Shown here one piece after another: positions 10,251 to 19,360 of a stretch of DNA of 64,000 nt. The DNA comes from Terasakiella magnetica (GTDB taxonomy: Bacteria; Pseudomonadota; Alphaproteobacteria; Rhodospirillales; Magnetospirillaceae), in assembly GCA_902729415.1 (NCBI GenBank), contig CACVCF010000112.1, forward strand, positions 1 to 64,000. Direction: 5' to 3'. The position numbers and the translations under genes were made by a program. Position 1 is the stretch's first letter; every line of letters starts with the position of its first letter. A model generated the notes under the pieces. The model saw only the letters and a list, made by a program, of their open reading frames with translations, did not search any database and was not told the origin of the DNA.

Positions 10251-11612
10251 ATGCCGATTCAAGTTCTGATGCCCGCTCTGTCGCCGACCATGACCGAGGG
10301 CAAGCTCGCCAACTGGCTGAAGGCCGAAGGCGATAGCGTAAAGGCCGGTGAGGTTCTGGCCGAAATCGAGACCGACAAGGCCACCATGGAATTCGAGGCC
10401 GCCGAGGATGGCGTGCTCGGCAAGATCTTGGTTGCCGCCGGAACCGAGGGCGTGGCTGTCAACACGCCTATCGCCCTGATTTTGGCCGATGGCGAGGATG
10501 CCTCTGCCCTGTCGTCTGCGCCTGCCCCGGCCGCCGCCGCTCCCACCGCTGCTGCTCCGGTTGCCGCCGCTGCTCCCGCTGCGGTGCCCATGGCACCCGC
10601 CGCTCCCGATGAAAAGGTCTATACCAGCTTCAAGCGCCAGACCGTGCGCGAGGCGCTGCGCGATGCCATGGCCGAGGAAATGCGGACCGATCCCAAGGTC
10701 TTTCTGCTGGGTGAGGAAGTGGCTCAGTACCAGGGCGCCTACAAGGTGTCGCAAGGACTGCTGGAGGAATTCGGGGCCGAGCGTGTCATTGACACTCCTA
10801 TTACCGAGATGGGATTCGCCGGTCTGGCCTGCGGCGCCGGATATGCCGGGCTGAAGCCCATCGTCGAGTTCATGACCATGAACTTCTCCATGCAGGCCAT
10901 CGACCATGTCATCAATTCGGCGGCCAAGACGCTGTATATGTCCGGCGGCCAGTTGGAATGCTCCATCGTGTTCCGTGGTCCCAATGGCGCCGCATCGCGG
11001 GTAGGCGCCCAGCACAGCCAGGATTATGCCTCGTGGTACGCCCATTGCCCCGGCCTCAAGGTGCTGGCGCCGTGGAGCGCGGCTGACGCCAAGGGCCTGC
11101 TCAAGGCCGCTATCCGTGATCCCAATCCGGTGGTGTTCCTGGAAAATGAGCTGCTGTACGGCCAAAGTTTCGACGTGCCCGACGATCCCGATTTTGTCCT
11201 GCCTATCGGAAGGGCCAAGATCGAGCGTGCGGGAACCCACGTCACCATCACGGCCTATTCCCGCATGGTCCAGGTGGCGCTGGATGCCGCCGAACTGCTG
11301 AAGGCCGAGGGTATCGAGGCCGAGGTGATCAATCTGCGCTCGATTCGCCCGCTCGATATCGCCACCATCGTCGCATCGGTGAAGAAGACCAACCGCATCG
11401 TCAGCCTGGAAGAAGGCTGGCCGGTGGCGGGGATCGGCTCGGAAATCGCTGCCGTGATGATGGAACACGCTTTCGACTGGCTGGATGCGCCGGTGGTGCG
11501 GGTTGCGGGCGCCGATGTGCCCATGCCCTATGCCGCTAATCTGGAAAAGCTGGCCTTGCCCCAGCCCAATCAGGTTGCCGACGCCGCTCGCGCCGTCTGC
11601 TATCGCCGCTAA
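10251..11612 (+). CDS. pdhB: Pyruvate dehydrogenase E1 beta subunit with N-terminal lipoyl domain
   Basis: This 453-residue protein is a fusion: a lipoyl domain at residues 1-80 with the modified lysine Lys43 in ETDKATME, an Ala/Pro linker at about 85-120, then a full E1-beta transketolase-like domain ([14 protein letters not shown] to the C-terminus). A lipoyl domain on E1-beta is typical of alphaproteobacterial PDH, and this feature supports the taxonomic placing. It forms the alpha2-beta2 E1 with PdhA; the extra lipoyl arm needs LipA, encoded 3.5 kb downstream. Confidence 0.97.
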   Translation: MPIQVLMPALSPTMTEGKLANWLKAEGDSVKAGEVLAEIETDKATMEFEAAEDGVLGKILVAAGTEGVAVNTPIALILADGEDASALSSAPAPAAAAPTAAAPVAAAAPAAVPMAPAAPDEKVYTSFKRQTVREALRDAMAEEMRTDPKVFLLGEEVAQYQGAYKVSQGLLEEFGAERVIDTPITEMGFAGLACGAGYAGLKPIVEFMTMNFSMQAIDHVINSAAKTLYMSGGQLECSIVFRGPNGAASRVGAQHSQDYASWYAHCPGLKVLAPWSAADAKGLLKAAIRDPNPVVFLENELLYGQSFDVPDDPDFVLPIGRAKIERAGTHVTITAYSRMVQVALDAAELLKAEGIEAEVINLRSIRPLDIATIVASVKKTNRIVSLEEGWPVAGIGSEIAAVMMEHAFDWLDAPVVRVAGADVPMPYAANLEKLALPQPNQVADAARAVCYRR

Positions 11613-11627
11613 GAGGGGGGAGTTTCC

Positions 11628-12887
11628 ATGCCCGTCAATATTCTGATGCCCGCCCTCTCACCCACCATGACCGAGGGTAATCTGGCCAAGTGGCTGAAGG
11701 CCGAGGGCGATACCGTCAAGTCCGGGGAGGTCCTCTGCGAGATCGAGACCGATAAGGCCACCATGGAATTCGAGGCCGCCGACGACGGCGTTCTCGGCAA
11801 GATCCTGGTGCCCGGCGGTACCTCGGGGGTGAAGGTCAATCAGGCCATCGCCGTACTTCTGCTTGATGGTGAGGATGCCTCGGCCATTGTCTCCGCGCCT
11901 GCTCCCGCCGTTGCGGCTGCTCCAACTGCCGTTGCGCCTGCTCCCGCCGTTGCGGCTGCTCCAACTGCCGTTGCGGCTTCGGCGCCCGCCGGGGACCGCG
12001 TCTTCGCCAGCCCGCTGGCCAAGCGTATTGCCAAGGATGGCAATGTGGACCTGAAGACGGTGGCGGGGTCCGGCCCCCATGGCCGTATCGTCAAGGCCGA
12101 CGTCGAGGCCGCCATCGCCGCCGGCCCGGCTAAGCCCATCGCGGTTCCGGCTCCGACCGCCGCCAAGCCTGCTCCAATTCCGGTGGTGGCCAGCCCGTTC
12201 GAACCCGCCTTCGAGGAAATTCCCAATACCTCCATGCGCAAGGTCATCGCCCGCCGCCTGACCGAGGCCAAGTCCACCATTCCGCATTTCTATCTGTCGA
12301 TCGATTGCGAACTGGACGCCCTGTTGAAGGTACGGGCCGACCTCAATGGCCGCTCCGATGCCTATAAGCTGTCGGTCAACGATTTCGTGGTCCGCGCCGT
12401 GGCCCTGGCCTTGAAGAAGGTGCCCGCCGCCAACGCGTCTTGGGGCGAAGAGGCCATCAAGCGCTATAAGGACGTGGATATCTCGGTGGCGGTGGCGACG
12501 CCCACCGGCCTGATCACCCCCATTGTCCACCACGCCGACCATAAGGGGCTGGCCGAAATCTCCAATGAGATGAAGGCCCTGGCCGCCAAGGCCCGCGACG
12601 GCAAGCTGAAGCCCGAGGAATTCCAGGGTGGCGGCTTTACCATCTCCAATCTCGGCATGTTCGGGATCAAGGACTTTGCCGCCATCATCAATCCGCCCCA
12701 GGGCTGCATCCTGGCGGTGGGCGCGGGTGAACAACGTCCGGTGGTCAAGGCTGGTGCCTTGGCGGTGGCAACCGTGATGACCTGCACCCTGTCCGTCGAT
12801 CACCGGGTGGTGGATGGCGCGGTGGGGGCCGAATTCCTGGCGGCCTTCAAGAAGCTGGTCGAAGATCCGCTGTCCATGCTGCTGTAG
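11628..12887 (+). CDS. pdhC: Dihydrolipoamide acetyltransferase (PDH E2)
   Basis: E2 (419 residues) forms the core of the PDH complex and transfers acetyl groups to CoA. Domains in order are one lipoyl domain (1-80, Lys43 in ETDKATME), an Ala/Pro linker, a peripheral-subunit-binding domain near 125-160 ([16 protein letters not shown]), a second linker, and the catalytic domain from about 195. The active-site motif [11 protein letters not shown] places His392 and Asp396 as catalytic. The first lipoyl domain is nearly identical to that of PdhB, suggesting duplication. The first linker contains an exact tandem repeat. Confidence 0.97.
   Translation: MPVNILMPALSPTMTEGNLAKWLKAEGDTVKSGEVLCEIETDKATMEFEAADDGVLGKILVPGGTSGVKVNQAIAVLLLDGEDASAIVSAPAPAVAAAPTAVAPAPAVAAAPTAVAASAPAGDRVFASPLAKRIAKDGNVDLKTVAGSGPHGRIVKADVEAAIAAGPAKPIAVPAPTAAKPAPIPVVASPFEPAFEEIPNTSMRKVIARRLTEAKSTIPHFYLSIDCELDALLKVRADLNGRSDAYKLSVNDFVVRAVALALKKVPAANASWGEEAIKRYKDVDISVAVATPTGLITPIVHHADHKGLAEISNEMKALAAKARDGKLKPEEFQGGGFTISNLGMFGIKDFAAIINPPQGCILAVGAGEQRPVVKAGALAVATVMTCTLSVDHRVVDGAVGAEFLAAFKKLVEDPLSMLL
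11895..11972 (+). repeat. Tandem 39-bp repeat in the pdhC linker
   Basis: Two adjacent copies of a 39-bp unit (11895-11933 and 11934-11972) encode [13 protein letters not shown] twice in the flexible linker after the lipoyl domain. Their near-identity at DNA level suggests a recent in-frame duplication that lengthens the swinging arm. Confidence 0.85.
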
Positions 12888-12895
12888 GGGGCGTG

Positions 12896-13504
12896 ATGAC
12901 CGGGGATCGCACTCCTGCCACCTTGCAGGCTGTTTATGCCGCCTTCGAGAGTTTGAAGGCCGATTTCCGCGATGGCCGCCTGCCGGTCATCGCGGGGCGC
13001 ATGGCCGGGGCTGCTGCGGTATGGGGCGAGCGTCTGTCGTCGCTGTACCGCACCGACGCCCGGGCCGACCTGCAACGGCGCGACATGCTGACCCGGTTCT
13101 GGGTGCTGCGCTATCGCGGCATGCCGGAGCCGGCGGACCTGACCGGGGCGCCTTCCGGCGCGGTGTTTGTCATGGCCTTCACCAGCTTTCCCTATCTGGA
13201 CGTGTTGATGGACTCCTGGGGGCTGGGCGATCTGACCGAACCGGCGGAAGCCATGGGGCCGTTCAAGCTCCAATGTCTGCTGGACGGTGTGGACGAAGGC
13301 TTTGAGCTGACGGCGGAAAAAGCCCCCGCCGGGGGCTGGCGGTTCGACCTGATGCCGCTCTACCACGCCAAGGCCCTGGCTCTGGAGACCTTTGTAAGTT
13401 CCGAGTTTGGCGGCGATTTCGATCGCTTCTTCGCGCATTACGTCGCCGAACACGATCTTGATTTCCATATGGACCAGGCCTGGGCCCCGCTGACGGGCGC
13501 CTGA
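12896..13504 (+). CDS. Uncharacterised protein inside the pdh operon
   Basis: I do not recognise this roughly 202-residue protein. It has no signal peptide, membrane helix or cysteine-rich motif; it is acidic, rich in aromatic residues and likely a compact cytoplasmic protein. The segments RRDMLTRFWVLRYRG and FVMAFTSFPYLDVLMDSWG are the most distinctive. It sits between pdhC (8 bases away) and lpd (21 bases away), so it is almost certainly co-transcribed with the PDH complex. ATG 12896 is favoured, with a GGGGG ribosome site; GTG 12893 is possible. A role with PDH is inference from position only. Confidence 0.7.
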   Translation: MTGDRTPATLQAVYAAFESLKADFRDGRLPVIAGRMAGAAAVWGERLSSLYRTDARADLQRRDMLTRFWVLRYRGMPEPADLTGAPSGAVFVMAFTSFPYLDVLMDSWGLGDLTEPAEAMGPFKLQCLLDGVDEGFELTAEKAPAGGWRFDLMPLYHAKALALETFVSSEFGGDFDRFFAHYVAEHDLDFHMDQAWAPLTGA

Positions 13505-13525
13505 TCCGCACACTTGGAGAGAATA

Positions 13526-14914
13526 ATGGCTGATACCAGCTTCGACATCATCGTCATCGGCGGCGGCCCCGGCGGCTATGTGGCCGCCATCCGTGCCGCC
13601 CAGTTGGGAATGAAGACCGCCTTGGTCGAGCGCGAGCATCTGGGGGGCATCTGCCTCAACTGGGGCTGCATCCCGACCAAGGCGCTGCTGCGGTCGGCCG
13701 AGATCTATCGCCAGATGACCCATGCCGAATCCTATGGCTTGTCGGCGGGCTCGGTCGGTTTCGACCTGTCCAAGGTGGTGGCGCGCTCGCGCGGCGTGTC
13801 GGCCCAGCTTCAGGGCGGCGTCAAGCACCTGCTGAAAAAGAACAAAGTCACCGTCATCGACGGCACCGCCAAGCTGGCGGGCGGCGGCAAGGTCGCCATC
13901 GCCGGTAAGGATACCCTTTCGGCGCCGCACATCATCTTGGCCACCGGCGCCCGCGCCCGCGTGCTGCCCGGCTTCGAGCCCGACGGTAAGTTCATCTGGA
14001 CCTATAAGGAAGCCCTGGTGCCCGACACCATGCCCAAGAGCCTGCTGGTGATCGGGTCAGGCGCCATCGGCATCGAGTTCGCCAGCTTCTTCAACGCGCT
14101 GGGCGCCAAGGTCACCGTGGCTGAGGCCATGGACCGGGTGCTGCCGGTGGAAGATGCCGAGATCAGCGCCATGGCCCAGAAGTCGTTCGAGAAGCAGGGC
14201 ATGACCATTCTGACCAGCGCCAACATCAAGGGCATGAAAAAAGGCGCCGACAGCGTCACCGTCACCATCGAGGCGGGTGGCAAGACCCAGGATCTGGTGG
14301 TGGATCGGGTGATTACCGCCATTGGTATTGTCGGTAATGTGGAAAATATCGGCCTCGAAGGTACCAAGATCAAAGTCGAGAAGACTCACGTCATCACCGA
14401 TGAATATTGCCGCACCGGCGAACCCGGCATCTATGCCATCGGCGACATCGCCGGTGCTCCCTGGCTTGCTCACAAGGCCAGCCACGAGGCCATCATCTGC
14501 ATCGAGAAGATCAAGGGCTTGCCTGGCGTTCACCCCCTCGACATGGGCAAGATTCCCGGCTGCACCTACTGCCATCCCCAGGTGGCCAGCGTCGGCCTGA
14601 CCGAGGCCTGCGCCAAGGAGAAGGGCTATCAGGTCAAGGTCGGTCGCTTCCCCTTCATGGCCAACGGCAAAGCCATCGCGCTCGGCGAGACCGAGGGCAT
14701 GATCAAGACCGTGTTCGATGCCAAGACCGGCGAGCTGCTGGGCGCCCACATGATCGGGGCCGAGGTCACCGAGATGATCCAGGGCTATGTGGTGGCCAAG
14801 ACGCTGGAGACCACCGAGGCCGAGCTGATGCACACCGTGTTCCCGCATCCCACCCTGTCGGAAATGATGCATGAATCGGTGCTCGACGCCTATGGCCGCG
14901 CCGTTCATATGTAG
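13526..14914 (+). CDS. lpd: Dihydrolipoamide dehydrogenase (E3)
   Basis: This 462-residue flavoprotein reoxidises dihydrolipoamide with NAD+. It has the N-terminal FAD-binding GGGPGGYVAA motif, the redox-active pair Cys43 and Cys48 in CLNWGCIPTK, a central NAD-binding GSGAIGIEFASFF motif, and the C-terminal HPTLSEMMHE with the catalytic His. ATG 13526 with GGAGAG at 13516-13521 is chosen over an upstream TTG at 13514. As last gene of the pdh cluster it is the likely E3 of PDH; it could serve other 2-oxoacid complexes too. Confidence 0.96.
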   Translation: MADTSFDIIVIGGGPGGYVAAIRAAQLGMKTALVEREHLGGICLNWGCIPTKALLRSAEIYRQMTHAESYGLSAGSVGFDLSKVVARSRGVSAQLQGGVKHLLKKNKVTVIDGTAKLAGGGKVAIAGKDTLSAPHIILATGARARVLPGFEPDGKFIWTYKEALVPDTMPKSLLVIGSGAIGIEFASFFNALGAKVTVAEAMDRVLPVEDAEISAMAQKSFEKQGMTILTSANIKGMKKGADSVTVTIEAGGKTQDLVVDRVITAIGIVGNVENIGLEGTKIKVEKTHVITDEYCRTGEPGIYAIGDIAGAPWLAHKASHEAIICIEKIKGLPGVHPLDMGKIPGCTYCHPQVASVGLTEACAKEKGYQVKVGRFPFMANGKAIALGETEGMIKTVFDAKTGELLGAHMIGAEVTEMIQGYVVAKTLETTEAELMHTVFPHPTLSEMMHESVLDAYGRAVHM

Positions 14915-14940
14915 TCCTGACCCGCAAGATGTGATCTCTG

Positions 14941-15058
14941 TCGGGCTCTCGCCCGAACCCAGCCGGGGCGATGCCCCGGTCCCCCTTTGTTTTATATTTA
15001 AAAACAAGGGAGGTTCGGAGGCATGGCCTCCGAGCGGGGAGTGGGGCGGCAGCCCCAC
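14941..15058. repeat. Mosaic of perfect hairpins (REP-like) between lpd and lipA
   Basis: Four perfect stem-loops follow one another: TCGGGC/GCCCGA (14941-14956), CCGGGGC/GCCCCGG (14963-14979), TCGGAGGC/GCCTCCGA (15015-15033) and GTGGGGC/GCCCCAC (15041-15058). Between the second and third lies an imperfect A/T-rich dyad (about 14983-15010). The arrangement resembles a dispersed intergenic repeat of the REP/BIME kind; one hairpin may also terminate the pdh transcript. Confidence 0.6.
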
Positions 15059-15151
15059 CAGAGGATCGGGCCAAATCTGGGCATGGCGATTCTCCCGGTC
15101 CGGCCGTTGGTTTTTCTTGACCTTCCCCCCCGCCTGGACACAATCAGAGCC

Positions 15152-16090
15152 ATGAGCGACAAACAAACCCTGCGTCACCCGGAAAAGGCCCGTAAGCCCG
15201 ATAACCCCAGCCCGCGCAAGCCGGACTGGATCAGGGTCAAGGCGCCGACCTCGGAAGAGGCGGCGGAGGTGCGCCGTCTGATGCGGGAAAAGAACCTGCA
15301 TACCGTGTGTGAGGAAGCGGCCTGTCCTAATATCGGCGAATGCTGGAAGCAAAAGCACGCCACCTTCATGATTCTGGGCGATACCTGTACGCGGGCTTGC
15401 GCCTTCTGCAACGTCAAGACCGGTAAGCCCGGTGCGGTGGATGTGAGCGAGCCGGAGAATCTGGCAGAGTCGGTCAAGGCCATGGGGCTGCGGCACGTGG
15501 TCATCACCTCGGTGGACCGGGATGATCTCGCCGATGGCGGTGCCTTTCAGTTCGTGGCCTGCATCGAGCGCATCCGCAGTGAAAGTCCTGCTTGCACCAT
15601 CGAGGTGCTGACGCCCGATTTTCGTGACAAGGGCGATGCGGTGGAGCGGGTGGCGGCGGCCAAACCCGATGTGTTTAATCATAATTTGGAGACGGTGCCG
15701 CGGCTGTATCCCGGTATCCGCCCCGGCGCCCGTTACTTCGAATCTCTGCGCCTTTTGCAAAGGGTCAGGGAGGCTGACCCGTCGATTTTCACTAAGTCCG
15801 GGATCATGGTCGGCCTGGGGGAAACCCGTGCCGAAGTGTTGCAGGTGATGGACGATATGCGCTCGGCCGGGGTTGATTTCATGACCATCGGCCAGTATCT
15901 CCAGCCGACATTGAAGCATGTGGGCATCGACCGCTTCGTCACCCCCGACGAGTTCGAGGATTACCGCAAGACGGCGGTGGCCAAGGGCTTCCTGATGGTG
16001 GCGGCAACGCCGCTGACCCGGTCGTCCCATCATGCCGACCGTGATTTCGAGGCGCTTCGGGCCGAGCGCCTGCGCCGACAGGGACAATAA
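15152..16090 (+). CDS. lipA: Lipoyl synthase LipA
   Basis: LipA (312 residues) is a radical-SAM enzyme that inserts two sulfur atoms into protein-bound octanoyl groups. Both clusters are visible: the auxiliary-cluster motif [12 protein letters not shown] near residue 50 and the radical-SAM motif CTRACAFC near 78. The C-terminal SSHHADRDF is also typical, including the serine that ligates the auxiliary cluster. ATG 15152 is chosen by homology; the open frame extends upstream through the repeat region. Its place just after pdh-lpd fits its job of lipoylating PdhB and PdhC. Confidence 0.96.
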   Translation: MSDKQTLRHPEKARKPDNPSPRKPDWIRVKAPTSEEAAEVRRLMREKNLHTVCEEAACPNIGECWKQKHATFMILGDTCTRACAFCNVKTGKPGAVDVSEPENLAESVKAMGLRHVVITSVDRDDLADGGAFQFVACIERIRSESPACTIEVLTPDFRDKGDAVERVAAAKPDVFNHNLETVPRLYPGIRPGARYFESLRLLQRVREADPSIFTKSGIMVGLGETRAEVLQVMDDMRSAGVDFMTIGQYLQPTLKHVGIDRFVTPDEFEDYRKTAVAKGFLMVAATPLTRSSHHADRDFEALRAERLRRQGQ

Positions 16091-16097
16091 CCAAGCC

Positions 16098-16553
16098 ATG
16101 CCGACCCACGCCGAAAAACGGATTCTGCCCTATACCCAAGAGCAGTTGTTCGATCTGGTGGCCGACGTGGAGCGCTATCCCGATTTTCTGCCCTGGTGCG
16201 TGGCGTCACGCATCCGCCGCCGCGAGGGCGAGGTGTTCTTCGCCGATCTGGTCATTGGCTTCAAGCTGGTGCGCGAACGCTTTACCTCGCGGGTGACCCT
16301 GACCCGGCCCAACCGGGTCGACGTCACCTATACCGAAGGACCGTTCAAGCACCTGAACAATCACTGGGTTTTCACCCCCCAGCCCGACGGTGGTACCGAG
16401 ATCGATTTTTATGTCGATTTCGAGTTCCGCTCCAAGCTGCTGCAATCGCTGATCGGCGCCTTGTTCAACGAGGCGGTCAAGCTGATGGTCTCGTCGTTTG
16501 AAAGGCGCGCCCGCGCCCTTTACGGCTTGGATGGGCGTGTGAAAAACCCCTGA
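16098..16553 (+). CDS. RatA/COQ10-like START-domain protein
   Basis: The 151-residue protein is a single START/SRPBCC (polyketide cyclase-like) domain of the RatA/COQ10 group. The N-terminal EQLFDLVADVERYPDFLPWC and the C-terminal FNEAVKLMVSSFERRA are typical. In mitochondria and many bacteria this family is linked to ubiquinone binding; in E. coli RatA was described as acting on ribosome association. It starts 7 bases after lipA and is probably co-transcribed. I favour a quinone-related role, but sequence alone does not decide. Confidence 0.85.
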   Translation: MPTHAEKRILPYTQEQLFDLVADVERYPDFLPWCVASRIRRREGEVFFADLVIGFKLVRERFTSRVTLTRPNRVDVTYTEGPFKHLNNHWVFTPQPDGGTEIDFYVDFEFRSKLLQSLIGALFNEAVKLMVSSFERRARALYGLDGRVKNP

Positions 16554-16576
16554 CGCAGCTATGCGTCAGGGGTTTT
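16543..16576 (+). terminator. Strong intrinsic terminator overlapping the ratA-like stop codon
   Basis: A perfect 15-bp stem (16543-16557 with 16562-16576, loop GCTA) starts inside the last codons of the gene; the stop TGA at 16551-16553 lies in the 5' arm. The 3' arm ends in TTTT. It should end the lipA-ratA transcript. Confidence 0.85.
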
Positions 16577-16724
16577 CCGCCCAGAGGTCATGCCCCAAAG
16601 CTACCCTCGGGCCTGTCTGATGCCCCGTTCGTTAGAGGAGGCGGGCGGACATGTCCCAATCGAAGGTCGCAAATGCTAAGGGATAGCGATGGGGGTGTCT
16701 GTGAAGCAGTTCACATAGCGAGGC

Positions 16725-17426
16725 CTATGGCGGCGAGATAAACTCATCCAATGCCGCGCTCTTGGTCAGGGTGATCTGACCACGGCCCAGGGCAACGATG
16801 CCCGCCTGCTCCCACTTGGACAGGACCTTGTTGACGCTTTCGCGGCTGATGCCCAGATGGTCGGCCACCTCTTGCTGTGACAAACGGATGGTGATGGGGC
16901 CTTGCGCCTTTTCCCGCGTACCCAAAAGCCCACCCAGCATCATGAGATGCTTGGCAAGGCGGCTGGGCAGCGACAGAAAGACGATGTCTTCCAGCAGGTC
17001 GTCGGCGCGGCGGACGCGGTTGCACAGCACTTTGAGCAGATGCAGCGCCTGGGAGGGGTGGCGGTCGAGGAAGCCCAAAACATCCCGGCGTTCCAGCGCC
17101 AGCAGTTCGCAATCCTCCATGGCGGTGGCATCCGCCGAGCGCACGCCGCCGTCAAGGACGGCGATCTCACCGAACAGCTCGCCCGGCTGGATCATGCCAT
17201 AGGTGACTTCCCGGCCCTCGGCCGACAGGACGCCGATGCGGATCATACCCTTGGACACCAGATACAGCCGGTCGCCGGGATCTCCCTTGGAGAACAAGAT
17301 CTCGCGGCCCTCGACCTTTATGGTCTTGGCCTTGACGGCCAATTCATCCAGCAGGGCAGGGGGGATAGCCGCGAACAACGGTGTCCGCGCCAACATTTCC
17401 CTACGCCTTGTCACCACTTCGGTCAT
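16725..17426 (-). CDS. Crp/Fnr-family transcriptional regulator
   Basis: This 233-residue protein has a cyclic-nucleotide-binding-like domain (about 15-135, with GDRLYLVSKGMIRI and GELFGEIAVLDGG) and a C-terminal Crp-type helix-turn-helix (LSQQEVADHLGISRESVNKVL). The N-terminal cysteines of FNR are absent, so it should not sense oxygen with an Fe-S cluster. The GELFGEIAVLDGG loop resembles a ligand pocket but I cannot say cAMP is bound. The start ATG (complement of 17424-17426) lies 8 bases after the livM stop, making it the last gene of the liv operon and a plausible regulator of it. Confidence 0.85.
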   Translation of the reverse strand: MTEVVTRRREMLARTPLFAAIPPALLDELAVKAKTIKVEGREILFSKGDPGDRLYLVSKGMIRIGVLSAEGREVTYGMIQPGELFGEIAVLDGGVRSADATAMEDCELLALERRDVLGFLDRHPSQALHLLKVLCNRVRRADDLLEDIVFLSLPSRLAKHLMMLGGLLGTREKAQGPITIRLSQQEVADHLGISRESVNKVLSKWEQAGIVALGRGQITLTKSAALDEFISPP

Positions 17427-17434
17427 TGATGACC

Positions 17435-18394
17435 TTATCCCCTGATGCCCCGCCGCTTCAGCCAGGGAGTCAACACTCCCACCATCCCGCTGCGGAACAG
17501 CAATACACAGAACACAAAAATCACACCTTGGATGATTGTGACCCAAGAGCCGACTTCGGAAAAGTAATTCTGGATGGCGACCACCAGGAAGGCCCCAACC
17601 GTCGGTCCGAAAACTGTGCCGACGCCGCCCAGCAGCGTCATCAGCACCACCTCGCCCGAGGCGTGCCAATGGACATCGGCCAGCGAGGCAAGCTGGAATA
17701 CCAGGGCTTTGACCGATCCCGCCAAGCCTGCCAAGCCCGCCGACAAGGTGAAGGCCAGCAGCTTGTAACGCTCGACCTCATAGCCCAGTGAGATGGCGCG
17801 GGGCTCGTTGTCGCGGATGGCTTTCAACACCTGACCGAAGGGCGAATGGATGATGCGGTGGATGATCAGCAGCGCCCCCACGAACAGCGCGAACACGAAG
17901 TAATACATGTTCAGGGTGCTGTTGAGGTCGATCAAACCGAACAGATGGCCGCGGGGCACCCCCTGGATGCCGTCTTCGCCATGGGTGAAAGGCGCCTGGA
18001 CCGCGACGAAATACATCATCTGGGAAAAGGCCAGGGTTACCATGGCGAAATAAATGCCCGACCGGCGAATGGCCAGCCAGCCGGTGAAGGCGCCCAGCAC
18101 CACCGCTGTGGCGACACCGGCCAGGACCGCCAGTTCCGGGGTCAATCCCCATTCCTTGGCGCCGTGGGCGGTGACATAGGCCGAGAAGCCGAAGAACATG
18201 GCGTGGCCGAAGGATAACAGCCCGACATAGCCAAGCAGCAGGTTGAAGGCTGCCGCGAACAGGGCGAAGCACAATCCCTTCATCAGGAAGATGGGATAGA
18301 TGCCGAAGGGGGCGATCAGACCCAAGACGATGAGGGCCAGCACCAGAATCTTCTGCGGCGACACCGAGCCGGAGGAAGTGGGGGTTGAACTCAT
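17435..18394 (-). CDS. livM: Branched-chain amino-acid type ABC transporter permease LivM
   Basis: LivM (319 residues) is one of two inner-membrane permeases of an HAAT-family importer. It has about eight to nine hydrophobic helices and the family loop GDNEPRAISLGY-like segment (RDNEPRAISLGYEVERYKLLAF) that contacts the ATPase. It begins 4 bases after livH ends, within the minus-strand operon livG-livF-livK-livH-livM-crp. Confidence 0.93.
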   Translation of the reverse strand: MSSTPTSSGSVSPQKILVLALIVLGLIAPFGIYPIFLMKGLCFALFAAAFNLLLGYVGLLSFGHAMFFGFSAYVTAHGAKEWGLTPELAVLAGVATAVVLGAFTGWLAIRRSGIYFAMVTLAFSQMMYFVAVQAPFTHGEDGIQGVPRGHLFGLIDLNSTLNMYYFVFALFVGALLIIHRIIHSPFGQVLKAIRDNEPRAISLGYEVERYKLLAFTLSAGLAGLAGSVKALVFQLASLADVHWHASGEVVLMTLLGGVGTVFGPTVGAFLVVAIQNYFSEVGSWVTIIQGVIFVFCVLLFRSGMVGVLTPWLKRRGIRG

Positions 18395-18398
18395 AAGA

Positions 18399-19286
18399 TC
18401 AGCTCCGCTTTCCGAACAGTCCGGCCGGCTTGATCAGCAGCACGATGGCCATGACCACGAAGATCACCGTGCTGGCTGCTTCCGGGTAGAACACTTTGGT
18501 CAGGCCCTCCACCAGCCCCAGCAGGAAGCCGGTGACGATGGCGCCCAGGATCGAGCCCATGCCGCCGATCACCACCACCGCGAACACCACGATGATAAGG
18601 TTCGAGCCCATCAACGGATTGACCGAATAGATGGGGGCGGCCAGTACACCGGCGATGGCGGCCAGGGCGACGCCGAAGCCGTAGGTCAGGGTGATCATCA
18701 CCGGCACATTGATGCCGAAGGCCTGCACCAGGGTGGCGTTCTCGGTGGCGGCGCGCAAATAGGCGCCCAGCTTGGTCTTTTCAATCAGCAGCCACGAGCC
18801 CAGGCATAGAACCATGGAGGCCATGACCACCCAGGCACGATAGATGGGCAGATACATGAAGCCCAGATTCCAGCCGCCCGCCAATTCCTTGGGCACCGCG
18901 TAGGGCATGCCGGAAATGCCGTAAAGCTGGCGGAACACGCCTTCGATCACCAAGGCGAGGCCGAAGGTGAGCAACAGACCGTAAAGGTGATCCAGTTTGT
19001 ACAGGCGGCACAGCATGGTGCGTTCGATGATCATGCCGAATACCGCCACCAGCAGCGGCGCCACCACCAGGGCGGTCCAGTATCCGGCTCCCAGCACGGT
19101 AAGCAGCAGCCAAGCCACGAAGGCGCCCATCATATAGAGAGCGCCATGGCTGAAATTGATGATGTTCAAGAGGCCGAAGATCAACGCCAGCCCCAGCGAG
19201 AGCATGGCGTAGAAGGCGCCGTTGATGAGACCCAGCAGCAATTGCCCGAACAGGGCCTGGGCGGGTATGCCGAATATGGTCATCAT
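18399..19286 (-). CDS. livH: Branched-chain amino-acid type ABC transporter permease LivH
   Basis: LivH (295 residues) is the partner permease. It shows the typical start of the family (LLLGLINGAFYAMLSLGLALIFG and LLNIINFSHGALYMMGAF), about eight membrane helices, and the cytoplasmic coupling segment RAATENATLVQAFGINV. Two adjacent ATGs begin it. It is separated from livK by 74 bases holding a GC-rich hairpin, which may lower expression relative to the binding protein. Confidence 0.93.
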   Translation of the reverse strand: MMTIFGIPAQALFGQLLLGLINGAFYAMLSLGLALIFGLLNIINFSHGALYMMGAFVAWLLLTVLGAGYWTALVVAPLLVAVFGMIIERTMLCRLYKLDHLYGLLLTFGLALVIEGVFRQLYGISGMPYAVPKELAGGWNLGFMYLPIYRAWVVMASMVLCLGSWLLIEKTKLGAYLRAATENATLVQAFGINVPVMITLTYGFGVALAAIAGVLAAPIYSVNPLMGSNLIIVVFAVVVIGGMGSILGAIVTGFLLGLVEGLTKVFYPEAASTVIFVVMAIVLLIKPAGLFGKRS

Positions 19287-19316
19287 GACGGGTCTTGGAC
19301 CTCCTCCGCTTCATCC

Positions 19317-19337
19317 CCCGGGGGGGTTGACCCCGGG
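19317..19337 (-). other. Intercistronic hairpin between livK and livH
   Basis: A perfect 7-bp CCCGGGG/CCCCGGG stem with a 7-base loop lies in the 74-base gap after livK. No T-run follows on the minus strand, so it more likely stabilises the livK message or attenuates read-through than fully terminates. Confidence 0.5.
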
Positions 19338-19360
19338 AGATGCTCTGGTCGGTTTGGTTT

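Noticed and set aside
16725..17426. FNR oxygen sensor
   Set aside because: The N-terminal cluster-binding cysteines are absent.
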